A stretch of DNA of 23,933 bases from Nitrolancea sp040255925 (GTDB lineage: Bacteria > Chloroflexota > Chloroflexia > Thermomicrobiales > Thermomicrobiaceae): the NCBI GenBank assembly GCA_040255925.1, contig JBDZVX010000029.1, forward strand, positions 1-23,933, read 5' to 3'. Position 1 is the first letter of the stretch, and the number at the start of each line of letters is the position of its first letter. The position numbers were made by a program, and so were the translations under genes. Below are positions 1 to 7,291 of the stretch, piece by piece. The notes beneath the pieces are model-generated. The model was not told the DNA's origin. It was given only the letters and a program-made list of their open reading frames with translations, and made no database searches.

Positions 1-468
1 CCCGTAGGCAAAGTTTGAGAAGCTTATGCTATGCTTGCCCACCTCGACACTAGGGATTTCCAGTTCAACCGGCCCATCCGGCAACGCCTCAATTCGCCGT
101 CTTTCCTCCTGATACGCCTCACGCTTGCGCTGAGCCGACTCGGGATAGTTCTGCTCTAGCTGAGACAGGTAGCCCTGGTCCGCCAACTACCTTGTCTGCC
201 AATTTGTGAGAAGCTCAGCTCTGGTGGTCTGAAGCTTCTTGGTGAATGGTCGAGTCGGTGCATCAGGCTGCGCGTTGGCTGGGCCTTCGGCCACGAAGGA
301 GATATTGGCTGCTGCCCGTACTCGCTCCTTTTCTGCGACCAAGCGTAGTTGTTCCGGGGTAAGCGCTTGGGGACGACCTTCAACACTTGCGGGCAAGGCA
401 AAAAGGGTCGTAAACGTGAGTAGCATGCTCCCTAAGAGAACCGTCATTCCTAAACGTTTCCGGACCAT
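1..468 (-). pseudogene. Secreted protein gene, interrupted by in-frame TAG and cut by window edge
   Basis: The ATG at 468 is preceded by AGGAGG at a 6-nt spacing, so it is preferred over the TTG at 486. The first ~30 residues (MVRKRLGMTVLLGSMLL...) form a classic signal peptide with a basic start and hydrophobic core. The frame meets TAG at 187-189 after about 93 codons. It then stays open in the same frame to the window edge for another ~62 codons that read like protein (charged, Glu/Arg-rich, e.g. SQLEQNYPESAQRKREAYQE). Either the gene is decaying, the stop is a sequencing error, or the amber codon is read through. I do not recognise the family. The part upstream of the stop is rich in Ala, Arg and Glu and probably helical. 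The gene is incomplete at its 3' end because the window begins inside it. Confidence 0.55.
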
Positions 469-993
469 TGCCTTCCTCCTGCTCAAGCTAGCGGCCCTAT
501 TGTCGACCGTAGATTACTGCCGTCCTAAACCATACTCATTAACGAAATCTATCAGCGTCATCAGACCCGAGCATAAGCGTCTGCAAGATCCTTGCATACC
601 ATGACGATGATGCTCTAGTTTCACCATCTTGCAACAAGATATCACGGTTATTTGCTGTTGACAACCATGTATTCCGTATCTTTGACCCGTACGTTTGATG
701 GCGCACGCACATATGGTTTCTGGTAATACAGCCGCATCTAGATTGACTCCGCTGCTCCTATGAAGAGCGATGAATTTGGGGGTAGAAGGGTGCACGAAAT
801 AGATCAGTACTCCGCTAACATTTCGAAATAGCAGGAGCATCTGGCTACTATAGACGACCACGTTGAGCCTCGATTTGGGCGCTTCGAGTTCCCGGTGCCG
901 CTGGTTAGCCCCGGCTGCGTTATACTGGCGGACGGCGGATCGCGGGGTAGTAGCCGGGGGTAGGACTCCGGGGAGAATAGGAGCGGGGCAAAC
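469..993. other. AT-richer intergenic gap
   Basis: No convincing gene is seen on either strand. The stretch from about 490 to 860 is visibly richer in A and T than the rest of the window. An open minus-strand frame covers 514-1167, but it has no ribosome binding site, its sequence is not protein-like and it runs antisense into the aminotransferase. Near the aminotransferase there is a TATACT hexamer at 921-926 that could be a -10 box, but I find no matching -35 at the proper distance. Confidence 0.5.
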
Positions 994-2190
994 ATGGACG
1001 GCAGCTGGGCACAACGGTGGTCGCGGCGGGGACGATATGCCGTCGAGTTGAACAGCCCCTCCCGCACGCTCGTGCCGGGGATCATCTCCTTCGTCTACGG
1101 TGATCCCGACGCTCCGAGCCTCCCGCTCAACGACCTTACCGACGCTGCCGGCCACCTTGCCGAGCATAACCGGCTCGACGCGCTGGCCTATCAGAGCGCG
1201 CTGCGTGGCGATGGGCTCAACCAGTCGCTGGCCGGGAAGCTGGCTCGCGATCAGGGAATCAACGCCGAGCCGGAGCAGATCCTAATCACCAACGGAGCCA
1301 GCGCCGGGCTGTCGCTCCTCTGTGATGTACTTCTGGACCCCGGCGACGTGGTGCTGGCCGACGCCCCGGCATGGATGGGCGCGACTCAGATGTTCCAGCT
1401 CAGCGGCGCCGAGTGCATCGGCATCCCGCTGGACCGTGACGGCATCGACCCGGTCTCTGTCGAAACGGCGCTGGACGATCTGGAGCGAGCGGGCCGGAAA
1501 CCAAAATTCCTCTACACAATCCCGACATTTCAGAATCCGTCCGGAGTCGAGCTGAGCCGGGAACGCCGGGAGGCCCTGGCTCGTATCGCCGATGAGCGGG
1601 ACCTGCTCATCGTCGAGGATGACGCCTACAACGACCTGCGGTTCAGCGGCGAGCAGCAGCCGACGATCTATAGCCTGACGCAATCGGAGAACGTCCTCTT
1701 TTTCGGCACGCTGGCGAAGACCATCGCGGCCGGGCTCCGGCTCGGCTACATGGTCGGGCCCGCAGAGGTGCTGGCGGCGATGTCGCGCGGACGGGTCGAT
1801 AACCTGCGAAACAGCTACGTGGCCGCGCTGGCCGACTGGTATCTCCAAACCGGCAAGCTTACCGAGCACATTCACGAACTGCGGGAGATTTACCGGGGCA
1901 AGTGCGACCGGATGCTCAAAGCACTGGAACGGGAGATGCCGGAGGGGGTGGAGTGGACCCACCCGAACGGCGGTTTCTTCATCTGGGTCACGCTTCCGGA
2001 GCGCGTTGACGCGATTGAGCTCCTGCCACCCTCTCGTGCCGCGGGCGTGGACTACATCCCCGGCACCGCGTTCTTCACCGATGGCCGTGGCCGGCGGAAT
2101 CTGCGGCTCTCCTACAGCGCCGTCACGCCGGAAGAGATCGGCCAGGGAATCGCCCGGCTGGCGAACGTTATTCGCGCGGCACAGGTATAG
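994..2190 (+). CDS. PLP-dependent aminotransferase, class I fold (LysN/MocR-domain-like)
   Basis: A 398-residue fold-type I aminotransferase. It should carry pyridoxal phosphate on Lys242, in TLAKTIAAGLRLGY at 239-252, the usual context of the Schiff-base lysine. NPSG at 181-184 and the EDDAY stretch at 208-212 (aspartate to the pyridine nitrogen) are conserved. Arg371 in LRLSY near the C-terminus is the expected carboxylate-binding arginine. It most resembles the 2-aminoadipate/aromatic aminotransferases and the catalytic half of MocR regulators, but there is no N-terminal winged-helix domain, so it is an enzyme rather than a regulator. The substrate cannot be read from the sequence. AGGAG at 979-983 precedes the ATG. 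The gene stands alone and converges on the next gene with 25 bases between them, which include a short GCCGG/CCGGC dyad. Confidence 0.93.
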   Translation: MDGSWAQRWSRRGRYAVELNSPSRTLVPGIISFVYGDPDAPSLPLNDLTDAAGHLAEHNRLDALAYQSALRGDGLNQSLAGKLARDQGINAEPEQILITNGASAGLSLLCDVLLDPGDVVLADAPAWMGATQMFQLSGAECIGIPLDRDGIDPVSVETALDDLERAGRKPKFLYTIPTFQNPSGVELSRERREALARIADERDLLIVEDDAYNDLRFSGEQQPTIYSLTQSENVLFFGTLAKTIAAGLRLGYMVGPAEVLAAMSRGRVDNLRNSYVAALADWYLQTGKLTEHIHELREIYRGKCDRMLKALEREMPEGVEWTHPNGGFFIWVTLPERVDAIELLPPSRAAGVDYIPGTAFFTDGRGRRNLRLSYSAVTPEEIGQGIARLANVIRAAQV

Positions 2191-2215
2191 CCGCCGGATC
2201 GACGAACCGGCCCAT

Positions 2216-2902
2216 TTAGGAGCGGCGCCGTCGCTTTCCCCCGTAGCTGGAGCCACGAGGTCGGCGGCCGGTTGAGCGCTTGGGCTGCCGAACCGGTGCC
2301 TGGCTTCGTGCCGCCGCCAGGGCGCGCCGCCGACCGGCCGCCGCTGCTTGTTCCCGCGCCTCCAAAACCGCAGCGATCGCGTCTGGAACCTCGTCCACGA
2401 TCGCCTCTTCGGAAAGCGGCTCACCGAGATTGCGGAGCAGCCACCGGGCCGTCTCCCCCACAAGGCGGGGCTCCAGCGGCGTCTCATTCGCCGCCACCTG
2501 GATCGCCACCAGGAGCAAGATCCGGTCATTGACCGTTTTCCCGGCGACCAGGCGCGCGTCACGGATGAATTCGCGCTGCGCCTCCGGTGTGGCCGGCTTC
2601 CCCTGGGCAGCGAGCTGGGCGCCGAGCAGCCGCCAGAGTTCCGGATGGCGTCGCTGGCGCTGGCTGCGCTCCCCGGCCATCGAGGTGACAACCTCGGCAA
2701 CCCGCCCGGCAGTTGGTTCCTGCCCGGCATCGACCAGGGCTTCGACCGCCGCCTCCAACTGACGCGGTGAGACACGCCAGCCGGCAGCCCGCCGGACCGA
2801 CTCCAGGAACTCCGCCGGTCCCGCGATCATTTCTTCATCGGGAACGACACCGGCTGGCTCCTCCGGGATCGATGGCTGGTCAATCTCAGGCTGGTCCTCC
2901 AA
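2216..2902 (-). CDS. Hypothetical protein with acidic N-terminus and basic C-terminal tail
   Basis: 228 residues, family not recognised. The first ~25 residues are acidic and proline-rich. The middle (about 30-180) looks all-helical, with regular Ala/Leu/Val spacing and no transmembrane segment. The last ~45 residues are strongly basic (PVRQPKRSTGRRPRG then GGKRRRRS), which could bind nucleic acid or the ribosome, although this is inference from charge only. The start is a TTG at 2902 preceded by GGAAGAGGG about 9 bases upstream. It converges with the aminotransferase and lies 171 bases downstream of the RibD-type gene on the same strand, so co-transcription is possible but not shown. Confidence 0.7.
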   Translation of the reverse strand: MEDQPEIDQPSIPEEPAGVVPDEEMIAGPAEFLESVRRAAGWRVSPRQLEAAVEALVDAGQEPTAGRVAEVVTSMAGERSQRQRRHPELWRLLGAQLAAQGKPATPEAQREFIRDARLVAGKTVNDRILLLVAIQVAANETPLEPRLVGETARWLLRNLGEPLSEEAIVDEVPDAIAAVLEAREQAAAAGRRRALAAARSQAPVRQPKRSTGRRPRGSSYGGKRRRRS

Positions 2903-3073
2903 AATGGTTCCCTCTTCCTATCCGGGCGGCGGACGTAGGGGTTCCGCTGCCCGTCTCTAGTGACCGGGATGCTCGGGTACGGCAGTCTGATGGGGATAAA
3001 GCCCAAAGCGATTACGACCGGCACGCCGCGTTCAAGCAACAAGGCCGCTCAAGGCCACGGAACAGCGGAAGAC

Positions 3074-3829
3074 TCAGCGAACATCCCCGATAACCACAAG
3101 ATCATTTCCCAGACGCAGCAAACGATGGCGTTCGAGCCACATCGCGTCAGCGAGCCGTGCAATACCGAGATCGCCGATGCTGTTAACGCCGGTGCCGAGA
3201 AGCTTCGGCGCAACACACACCGCCAGCCGGTCGACGAGCTGCGCCTTAAGCGCGGTGGTGATGATTCTCGCTCCGCCCTCAATGAGGACCGAACGGATGC
3301 CGGTTCCGGCGAGATGTCGCAACGCGGCGGCCATATCAACCTGTCCCTCCGCGTCTGCCGCCGTCATGATCACTTGGACGCCGAGAGCACGGAGTCGCCA
3401 GCCGTGCTGCTCGGCGGCCCGCTCGGTGGTAAAGACAATCGTCTCCCCGGCTGCTTCATCGTTGAGCATCGCCGCTTCGACCGGCATTCGCAACAGGCTG
3501 TCTATCACGACACGAGTCGGACTCATGCCGGGAACCAACCGGGTGGTCAACCGCGGATTATCCCGGAGCACCGTACCGATCCCGACCAGGATCGCGTCGT
3601 GAGCCGCGCGGAGACAATGGGCGAAGGTCAGCGACTCCTGCCCGCTGATCCACTGCGAATCGCCATTGCGGGTGGCGATCCGGCCATCGAGCGTCTGGGC
3701 AAACGCCAGGGTGACATAGGGCCGCTCCAATGGCCAGGGCTCCCGGAGGGCCGGCCGGGCGATCTCCTGGAGCGCGGCGACGGATAGCGCGGGCGCCGCA
3801 AGCTCGCGTCCCGATAGCTCGGCTTCCAT
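3074..3829 (-). CDS. RibD C-terminal domain (DHFR-fold) pyrimidine/pterin reductase
   Basis: A stand-alone reductase domain of 251 residues, with no deaminase half. The family is the NADPH-dependent 5-amino-6-(5-phosphoribosylamino)uracil reductase (RibD-C), which has a dihydrofolate reductase-like fold. Visible hallmarks are the QTLDGRIA segment (46-52), GTVLRDNPRLTTR (85-97) and the VLIEGG turn (181-186) that contacts the cofactor. The ATG at 3829 has AGGAG 7 bases upstream; the longer open frame back to 3928 has no such site. It diverges from an MDR dehydrogenase and a PTPS paralogue, which suggests it may reduce a pteridine- or deazapurine-like intermediate rather than serve riboflavin synthesis. 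No other rib gene is in the window, so either role is possible. Confidence 0.88.
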   Translation of the reverse strand: MEAELSGRELAAPALSVAALQEIARPALREPWPLERPYVTLAFAQTLDGRIATRNGDSQWISGQESLTFAHCLRAAHDAILVGIGTVLRDNPRLTTRLVPGMSPTRVVIDSLLRMPVEAAMLNDEAAGETIVFTTERAAEQHGWRLRALGVQVIMTAADAEGQVDMAAALRHLAGTGIRSVLIEGGARIITTALKAQLVDRLAVCVAPKLLGTGVNSIGDLGIARLADAMWLERHRLLRLGNDLVVIGDVR

Positions 3830-3972
3830 GGAGTCACTCCTTCCCGTACGGGCCACATCCAGTTCCGAATCACCAGGTTGCTCCGCACGACCCAGGCCCA
3901 GTCTGGTATATGGTATCCCATGCCGCAACGTGGAGTTGCTGGTTCGCCGGGGTAGGATTAACCGAAGCCTCG

Positions 3973-4054
3973 CCTCTTCCCCAATTCTAGGGGAGGGGAA
4001 TAGACCGTCCGAGCGGGCTCCCGTACGGAGCCTCTCTCAGAATTGGGGGAGAGG
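3973..4054. repeat. Interrupted palindrome with 16-bp arms (cctcttccccaattct / agaattgggggagagg)
   Basis: The arms at 3973-3988 and 4039-4054 are reverse complements with one mismatch, separated by 50 bases. The spacer itself holds short dyads (GAGCGGGCTC at 4011-4020, CCGTACGG at 4021-4028). Arms built on AATTCT/AGAATT flanked by C- and G-runs resemble dispersed intergenic palindromes known in Chloroflexota and other bacteria. It lies between the two divergent starts at 3829 and 4090, so it could shape transcription or the 5' leader of the dehydrogenase mRNA. Confidence 0.75.
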
Positions 4055-4089
4055 AAGGGGGCGAGGGCCGTTCCAGGAGAGGAACCGTA

Positions 4090-5103
4090 GTGGAGAGTCG
4101 CGCGCTCTGGCTGACCGGGACTAAGAGCGTTGAGATCCGAACCGAGGAGCTTCCAGCGCTCGGCCCGGACCAAGTACGAGTCCAGAGCCGGCTCTCGGGA
4201 ATCAGCCACGGAACCGAGATGCTCGTCTACCGTGGTCAGGCTCCGGTGGATCTCCCACTCGATCTCCCGACCATGGCCGGTAGCTTTGCTTTCCCGGTCA
4301 AATACGGGTACGCCGGTACCGGCGAGGTCGAAGCCGTGGGCGCGAATGTTGAGTCACTCCACCCGGGTGACCTGGTCTTCACGTTTCACCCGCACCAGGA
4401 TCGCTATGTCGTGCCGGCCACGATGCCGGTTCGCCTGCCGGAGGGCACCCCCGTCGAGGCCGCCGTGTTCCTCGCCAATCTCGAAACCGCCATGAATGTC
4501 ATGCTGGATGCCAATATCCGGTTCGGCGAGACCGTGGTGATCTTCGGCCAGGGTGTCGTCGGCCTGCTCATCACCATGCTCGCCCGGCGGAGCGGTGCTG
4601 CCCAGGTGATCGCCGTCGACCCGATCGCGCAACGCCGGGAGCACGCACTCGAGAGCGGAGCCAGCGCCGTGTTTTCTCCGGACGGTGAATTTGCCGGCCG
4701 GATCCGAAATCTGACCGGCGGCCGGGGTGCCGACGTGGCGATCGAAGTCAGCGGCGCTCCGGCAGCGCTGCAGCAGGCGATGGACTGTGTGACGACCCAG
4801 GGCACGGTCGTCGTAGCCTCCTGGTACGGGACGAAGCCGGTATCCTTGCTGCTTGGCAGCGCATTTCATCGCGGGCGGTTGCGTGTTATCAGCTCTCAGG
4901 TCGGGATGATCGATCCGGCGCTGGCTCCACGCTGGAGCTATGAACGACGCCGGGAACTGGCCGTCTCACTCTTGACGGATCTGCCGCTGGCCGGTTTGAT
5001 CACCCATCGAATACCATTCTCACGAGCCGCTGAGGCCTACCGGCTGGTGGACACGCAGACCAGCGAGGTGCTGCAAGTCGTTCTCGACTATGGGGAGGGC
5101 TGA
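4090..5103 (+). CDS. Medium-chain dehydrogenase/reductase lacking the zinc cysteines
   Basis: A 337-residue two-domain MDR protein. The GroES-like catalytic domain (about 1-125) has SGISHGTE at 36-43 where zinc alcohol dehydrogenases have CGICGTD, and KYGYAGTGEV at 71-80 where GHE would sit. The catalytic zinc cysteine is therefore serine and the four-cysteine structural zinc loop is absent. The Rossmann domain carries GQGVVG at 154-159, and VIAVDP with Asp at the end of the second strand fits NAD(H). The closest remembered architecture is the BchC/threonine-dehydrogenase-like group. The start is GTG at 4090 with AGGAGAGGAA just upstream. Its TGA directly abuts the ATG of the PTPS paralogue, so the two are translationally linked. 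Likely role: oxidising or reducing a side chain of the small molecule handled by its partners (inference). Confidence 0.85.
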   Translation: MESRALWLTGTKSVEIRTEELPALGPDQVRVQSRLSGISHGTEMLVYRGQAPVDLPLDLPTMAGSFAFPVKYGYAGTGEVEAVGANVESLHPGDLVFTFHPHQDRYVVPATMPVRLPEGTPVEAAVFLANLETAMNVMLDANIRFGETVVIFGQGVVGLLITMLARRSGAAQVIAVDPIAQRREHALESGASAVFSPDGEFAGRIRNLTGGRGADVAIEVSGAPAALQQAMDCVTTQGTVVVASWYGTKPVSLLLGSAFHRGRLRVISSQVGMIDPALAPRWSYERRRELAVSLLTDLPLAGLITHRIPFSRAAEAYRLVDTQTSEVLQVVLDYGEG

Positions 5104-5481
5104 ATGTTCGCGATCGGAATCGTCGCGCAGTTTGAGGCCGCGCACCGGCTAAAGGGCGATTTCGGCCCAGCCAGCCGGGTCCACGGCCACACGTACCGGG
5201 TCGAGGTCGAAGTGAGCGGCGGCGAGCTCCAGCCGGACGGCACGCTCTTCGATATCGGCACGCTGCGTCCCTGGGTCGATGAGACCGTCGCCACACTGAA
5301 TTACCAGAACTTGGACGAGCTCCCGGCGTTCGCTGATCGAAACACGACCGCGGAAGCCGTTGCCCACTATATCTGGCGCTCTCTGGCACCCCGGCTCACG
5401 GGTCATGGGCTGGCCGGTGTCAGCGTGCGAGTCTGGGAATCACCGCAGGTGTACGCGGCCTACGCGGCGGCGTTGGGATAA
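5104..5481 (+). CDS. PTPS/QueD family protein lacking catalytic Cys and Asp-His
   Basis: 125 residues, normal length for the 6-pyruvoyltetrahydropterin synthase/6-carboxytetrahydropterin synthase fold. The zinc ligands are present: His14 in FEAAHRL, and His27 and His29 in VHGHTY. Glu112 in VWES, which anchors the pterin-type ring, and Asp50 are also kept. The catalytic residues are not: the cysteine that sits four residues before HGH is Ala23, and the Asp-His pair of LDHxxLN is Asn66-Tyr67. The standard lyase reaction on dihydroneopterin triphosphate is therefore unlikely; the protein may catalyse a different step or only bind ligand. Its ATG follows immediately on the stop of the MDR gene. 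The pairing with that dehydrogenase and the divergent RibD-type reductase argues for a shared pathway. Confidence 0.85.
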   Translation: MFAIGIVAQFEAAHRLKGDFGPASRVHGHTYRVEVEVSGGELQPDGTLFDIGTLRPWVDETVATLNYQNLDELPAFADRNTTAEAVAHYIWRSLAPRLTGHGLAGVSVRVWESPQVYAAYAAALG

Positions 5482-5500
5482 TGGTGGAAGATGGTCGATG

Positions 5501-5545
5501 GTGAGCGCAGTGGCGGAAATTGGGTCTCGCTCCAGCGCTGCTCAC
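5501..5545 (+). terminator. Imperfect hairpin downstream of PTPS gene
   Basis: GTGAGC at 5501 pairs with GCTCAC at 5539-5544. Further gapped pairing lies inside, and the loop is about 12 bases. It follows the PTPS stop by 20 bases and overlaps the last codon of the convergent gene. There is no T-run, so intrinsic termination is only possible. Confidence 0.3.
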
Positions 5546-6585
5546 TTCGAAATGCCTTGTTCCGTCCCCTGGAGATCCTGACGTACGAGCAGCTCAAAGC
5601 GGCTACGCAGCTCCACGAGCGATGGAGCCTGTCCATTGCTCATAACCGCCAGTAATTCATGAAGCGGCCAGCGGAGCAGCACATGCTGACGTGCTAGATA
5701 TATGCCGACAGCCGTGATGTGGTGGCTGTCCCCAAAGTCGAGTAGGGTGTACCCCAGAAGTTGATAGAGCCATTCCGAAGCCACGCGTGGCTTGATGGTA
5801 GCTTTTATGTCAATAATGCAGCCGTCCAGGATCAGGTCAGCATCCGCCCCACCGATATCGCCACTTCCATCGAATGTGGGGTTGAGCACGAACTCCCGGC
5901 AATTCAGCAAGTCACCGCAGTGGTCGTAGAAGGCCCATGAAAGCGAACACAGGTCGTCAATCCAGCCCTTATGCGCAATAGCCAGGAGACCCGCGAGCGT
6001 GGTCTTCGGGGTCGGGACGAATAGAGGAGACCGCTCAGCCACCGATGTTTCTGCCCGGAAGAGTTGTTCGAAGAGGGCGAGAACGATGCAGTAGCGGTTC
6101 AGTTGCTCCTCACTTACCCGATCCAGCCGTCGCCCGACTGGTTGAAGATGAGGAAGCAGGCGTTCCAAGCCCGTCGGCGGTTCGTCATCATCCACTTGTC
6201 GCTTCCTCCGGGTTCGGCGACCAATGAAGAACGCTCGCACGAGATCAGGAGACAGTCGAAACCGAGGGTCTTCATCCAAGACGCCATAAAGGCGCTTGAG
6301 CCTGAACCTTAAGTGTGGATCGAGGATTGCGCCACAAAGGTGTGCCCCCTGCCACGCGACGAGTTGATCCGGCTCGGTCACGGCGAGGTAGTAGCGAAGT
6401 CGATAATCCAATGCCATACCGACGAGCCCGTACGGATAAGGCACCGGGCCGGCGGGTCGGATGGTCTCTACGTGGGATAATCGGTGGGCATAACGTTTCC
6501 TTATCGCCGCAGTATTCGGGAACTGCTGATACAGGAAACGTCTGATAGGGCTCTGGGGATCATCCAAGTGGGACGTTAAAGACAT
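5542..6585 (-). CDS. PD-(D/E)XK nuclease-like protein, orphan
   Basis: 347 residues from the ATG at 6585, which has AGGAG 6 bases upstream; the in-frame ATG at 6603 lacks such a site. Residues 245-279 contain GGADADLIL, then IIDIKAT, then YQLLGY. This is the order of the PD-(D/E)XK core: Asp248 or Asp250, then Asp259-x-Lys261 on the next strand, then Gln275-xxx-Tyr279, the QxxxY motif of RecB-type nucleases. The first ~200 residues are helical with a basic patch (RRTRRKRQ at 123-130), and I recognise no domain there. Such proteins act in repair, restriction or phage defence, but no partner gene (helicase, methylase, integrase) is adjacent, so the role is open. It converges on the PTPS gene. 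Confidence 0.72.
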   Translation of the reverse strand: MSLTSHLDDPQSPIRRFLYQQFPNTAAIRKRYAHRLSHVETIRPAGPVPYPYGLVGMALDYRLRYYLAVTEPDQLVAWQGAHLCGAILDPHLRFRLKRLYGVLDEDPRFRLSPDLVRAFFIGRRTRRKRQVDDDEPPTGLERLLPHLQPVGRRLDRVSEEQLNRYCIVLALFEQLFRAETSVAERSPLFVPTPKTTLAGLLAIAHKGWIDDLCSLSWAFYDHCGDLLNCREFVLNPTFDGSGDIGGADADLILDGCIIDIKATIKPRVASEWLYQLLGYTLLDFGDSHHITAVGIYLARQHVLLRWPLHELLAVMSNGQAPSLVELRSRFELLVRQDLQGTEQGISK

Positions 6586-6644
6586 TCCATTCTCCTGAAG
6601 CATTGGCCGCTCACGAAGCCGCTTTCAGGAGATCTTAGCAATTC

Positions 6645-6683
6645 CGCTGACCCGCGCATGCATGCTTTACGCCCGCGTCAGCG
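6645..6683 (-). terminator. Hairpin at the 3' end of the small membrane protein gene
   Basis: CGCTGAC at 6645-6651 pairs with GTCAGCG at 6677-6683, and the palindrome GCATGCATGC lies in the loop at 6656-6665. The arm includes the TGA of the upstream minus-strand gene. No T-run follows, so terminator function is tentative. Confidence 0.35.
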
Positions 6684-6848
6684 AAACTGCTGCGCGATGA
6701 AGGCCAAGGCAATCGTCAGGAGGATGAAGAGGACAACGCAGCCGATGGCGAGGGTCGTGCCGGTCCCGCGCGTGGTCCCAAAGCTCTGCATCCCCGAAGG
6801 CTTGCCGCCGTCGTTTGCCTTCTGTTCCTGATCCGGACCCGATTCCAC
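6678..6848 (-). CDS. Small single-pass membrane protein
   Basis: 56 residues from the GTG at 6848, which has AGGGGAG 6 bases upstream. The ATG at 6893 in the same frame has no such site and would add a Trp/Cys-containing leader. Residues ~1-30 are polar (Gly, Lys, Gln, Ser). Residues ~31-53 (TTLAIGCVVLFILLTIALAF) form one transmembrane helix, followed by a short QQFR tail. No family recognised. It precedes the nuclease-like gene on the same strand by about 90 bases, with a hairpin between them, so it is probably a separate unit. Confidence 0.6.
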   Translation of the reverse strand: MESGPDQEQKANDGGKPSGMQSFGTTRGTGTTLAIGCVVLFILLTIALAFIAQQFR

Positions 6849-7080
6849 GTTCTGCTCCCCTACTCCCGCCCACACGCATGTACGCGCAGCCATTCGTCCG
6901 GCGTCAGTGTACGAAACCTGACCGGGGGCGTGCCGCTGGGGTAACGAGTCTCATTGGGAGGAGGAATGGGCCAACGTTGAAATGCGGGACGATAATGATG
7001 GAGCATGTAGCTCCGGGGCAAGAAGAAAGTGACCCCGACGAGCCTACCTACTGTCGACGCTGCTCCACCGGATCGAATCC

Positions 7081-7245
7081 TCACCCCGCTTCCAGCTTTC
7101 GCCATCCGCCGGGATCAAATACCCCCAATGTCCGGATCAGCGGTTTCCCGTCAATCCGCCCGGATCTTCCAGTCTCCCGGTTGAACCGGAGCTCACCTCC
7201 CGGATAACCTCCGGTTGGTGTTGCGTCGACCCTCGGAATCAACTC
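7081..7245 (-). CDS. Possible small ORF downstream of a strong promoter
   Basis: The minus-strand frame is open from 7272 to the TGA at 7081-7083. Its ATG at 7272 lies inside the promoter spacer. If the promoter is real, the first usable start is a TTG near 7242, and the start placed here is only approximate. The peptide is Gly/Arg-rich with an ELRFNRETGRSGRIDGKP segment that looks protein-like, but there is no good ribosome binding site and no recognised family. A small RNA is an equally good explanation. Confidence 0.25.
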   Translation of the reverse strand, partial: ELIPRVDATPTGGYPGGELRFNRETGRSGRIDGKPLIRTLGVFDPGGWRKLEAG

Positions 7246-7262
7246 CTCGGGATCACATCCTA

Positions 7263-7291
7263 AAGATACCATCGGTGTGTCCCTGTGTCAA
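7263..7291 (-). promoter_or_regulatory. Sigma70-type promoter TTGACA-17-TATCTT
   Basis: On the minus strand a perfect -35 (TTGACA, 7286-7291) is followed after exactly 17 bases by TATCTT (7263-7268), which matches 4 of 6 -10 positions including the critical TA. Transcription would start near 7256 and run leftward into a region with no confident gene, towards the small membrane protein at 6848. Confidence 0.5.

Noticed and set aside
921..926. TATACT as a -10 box for the aminotransferase
   Set aside because: No -35-like hexamer at 16-18 bases upstream and no extended -10 TG.
514..1167. 217-codon minus-strand open frame
   Set aside because: No ribosome site, no recognisable sequence, and it runs antisense into the aminotransferase start.
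1282..2775. 497-codon minus-strand open frame across the aminotransferase and the next gene
   Set aside because: It is antisense to a clear enzyme and overlaps the 2216-2902 gene in another frame. Its Arg/Pro/Ser-rich sequence is typical of high-GC shadow frames.
7069..7079. ggatcgaatcc string resembling a tRNA T-arm
   Set aside because: The loop is imperfect and there is no matching acceptor, D or anticodon stem.
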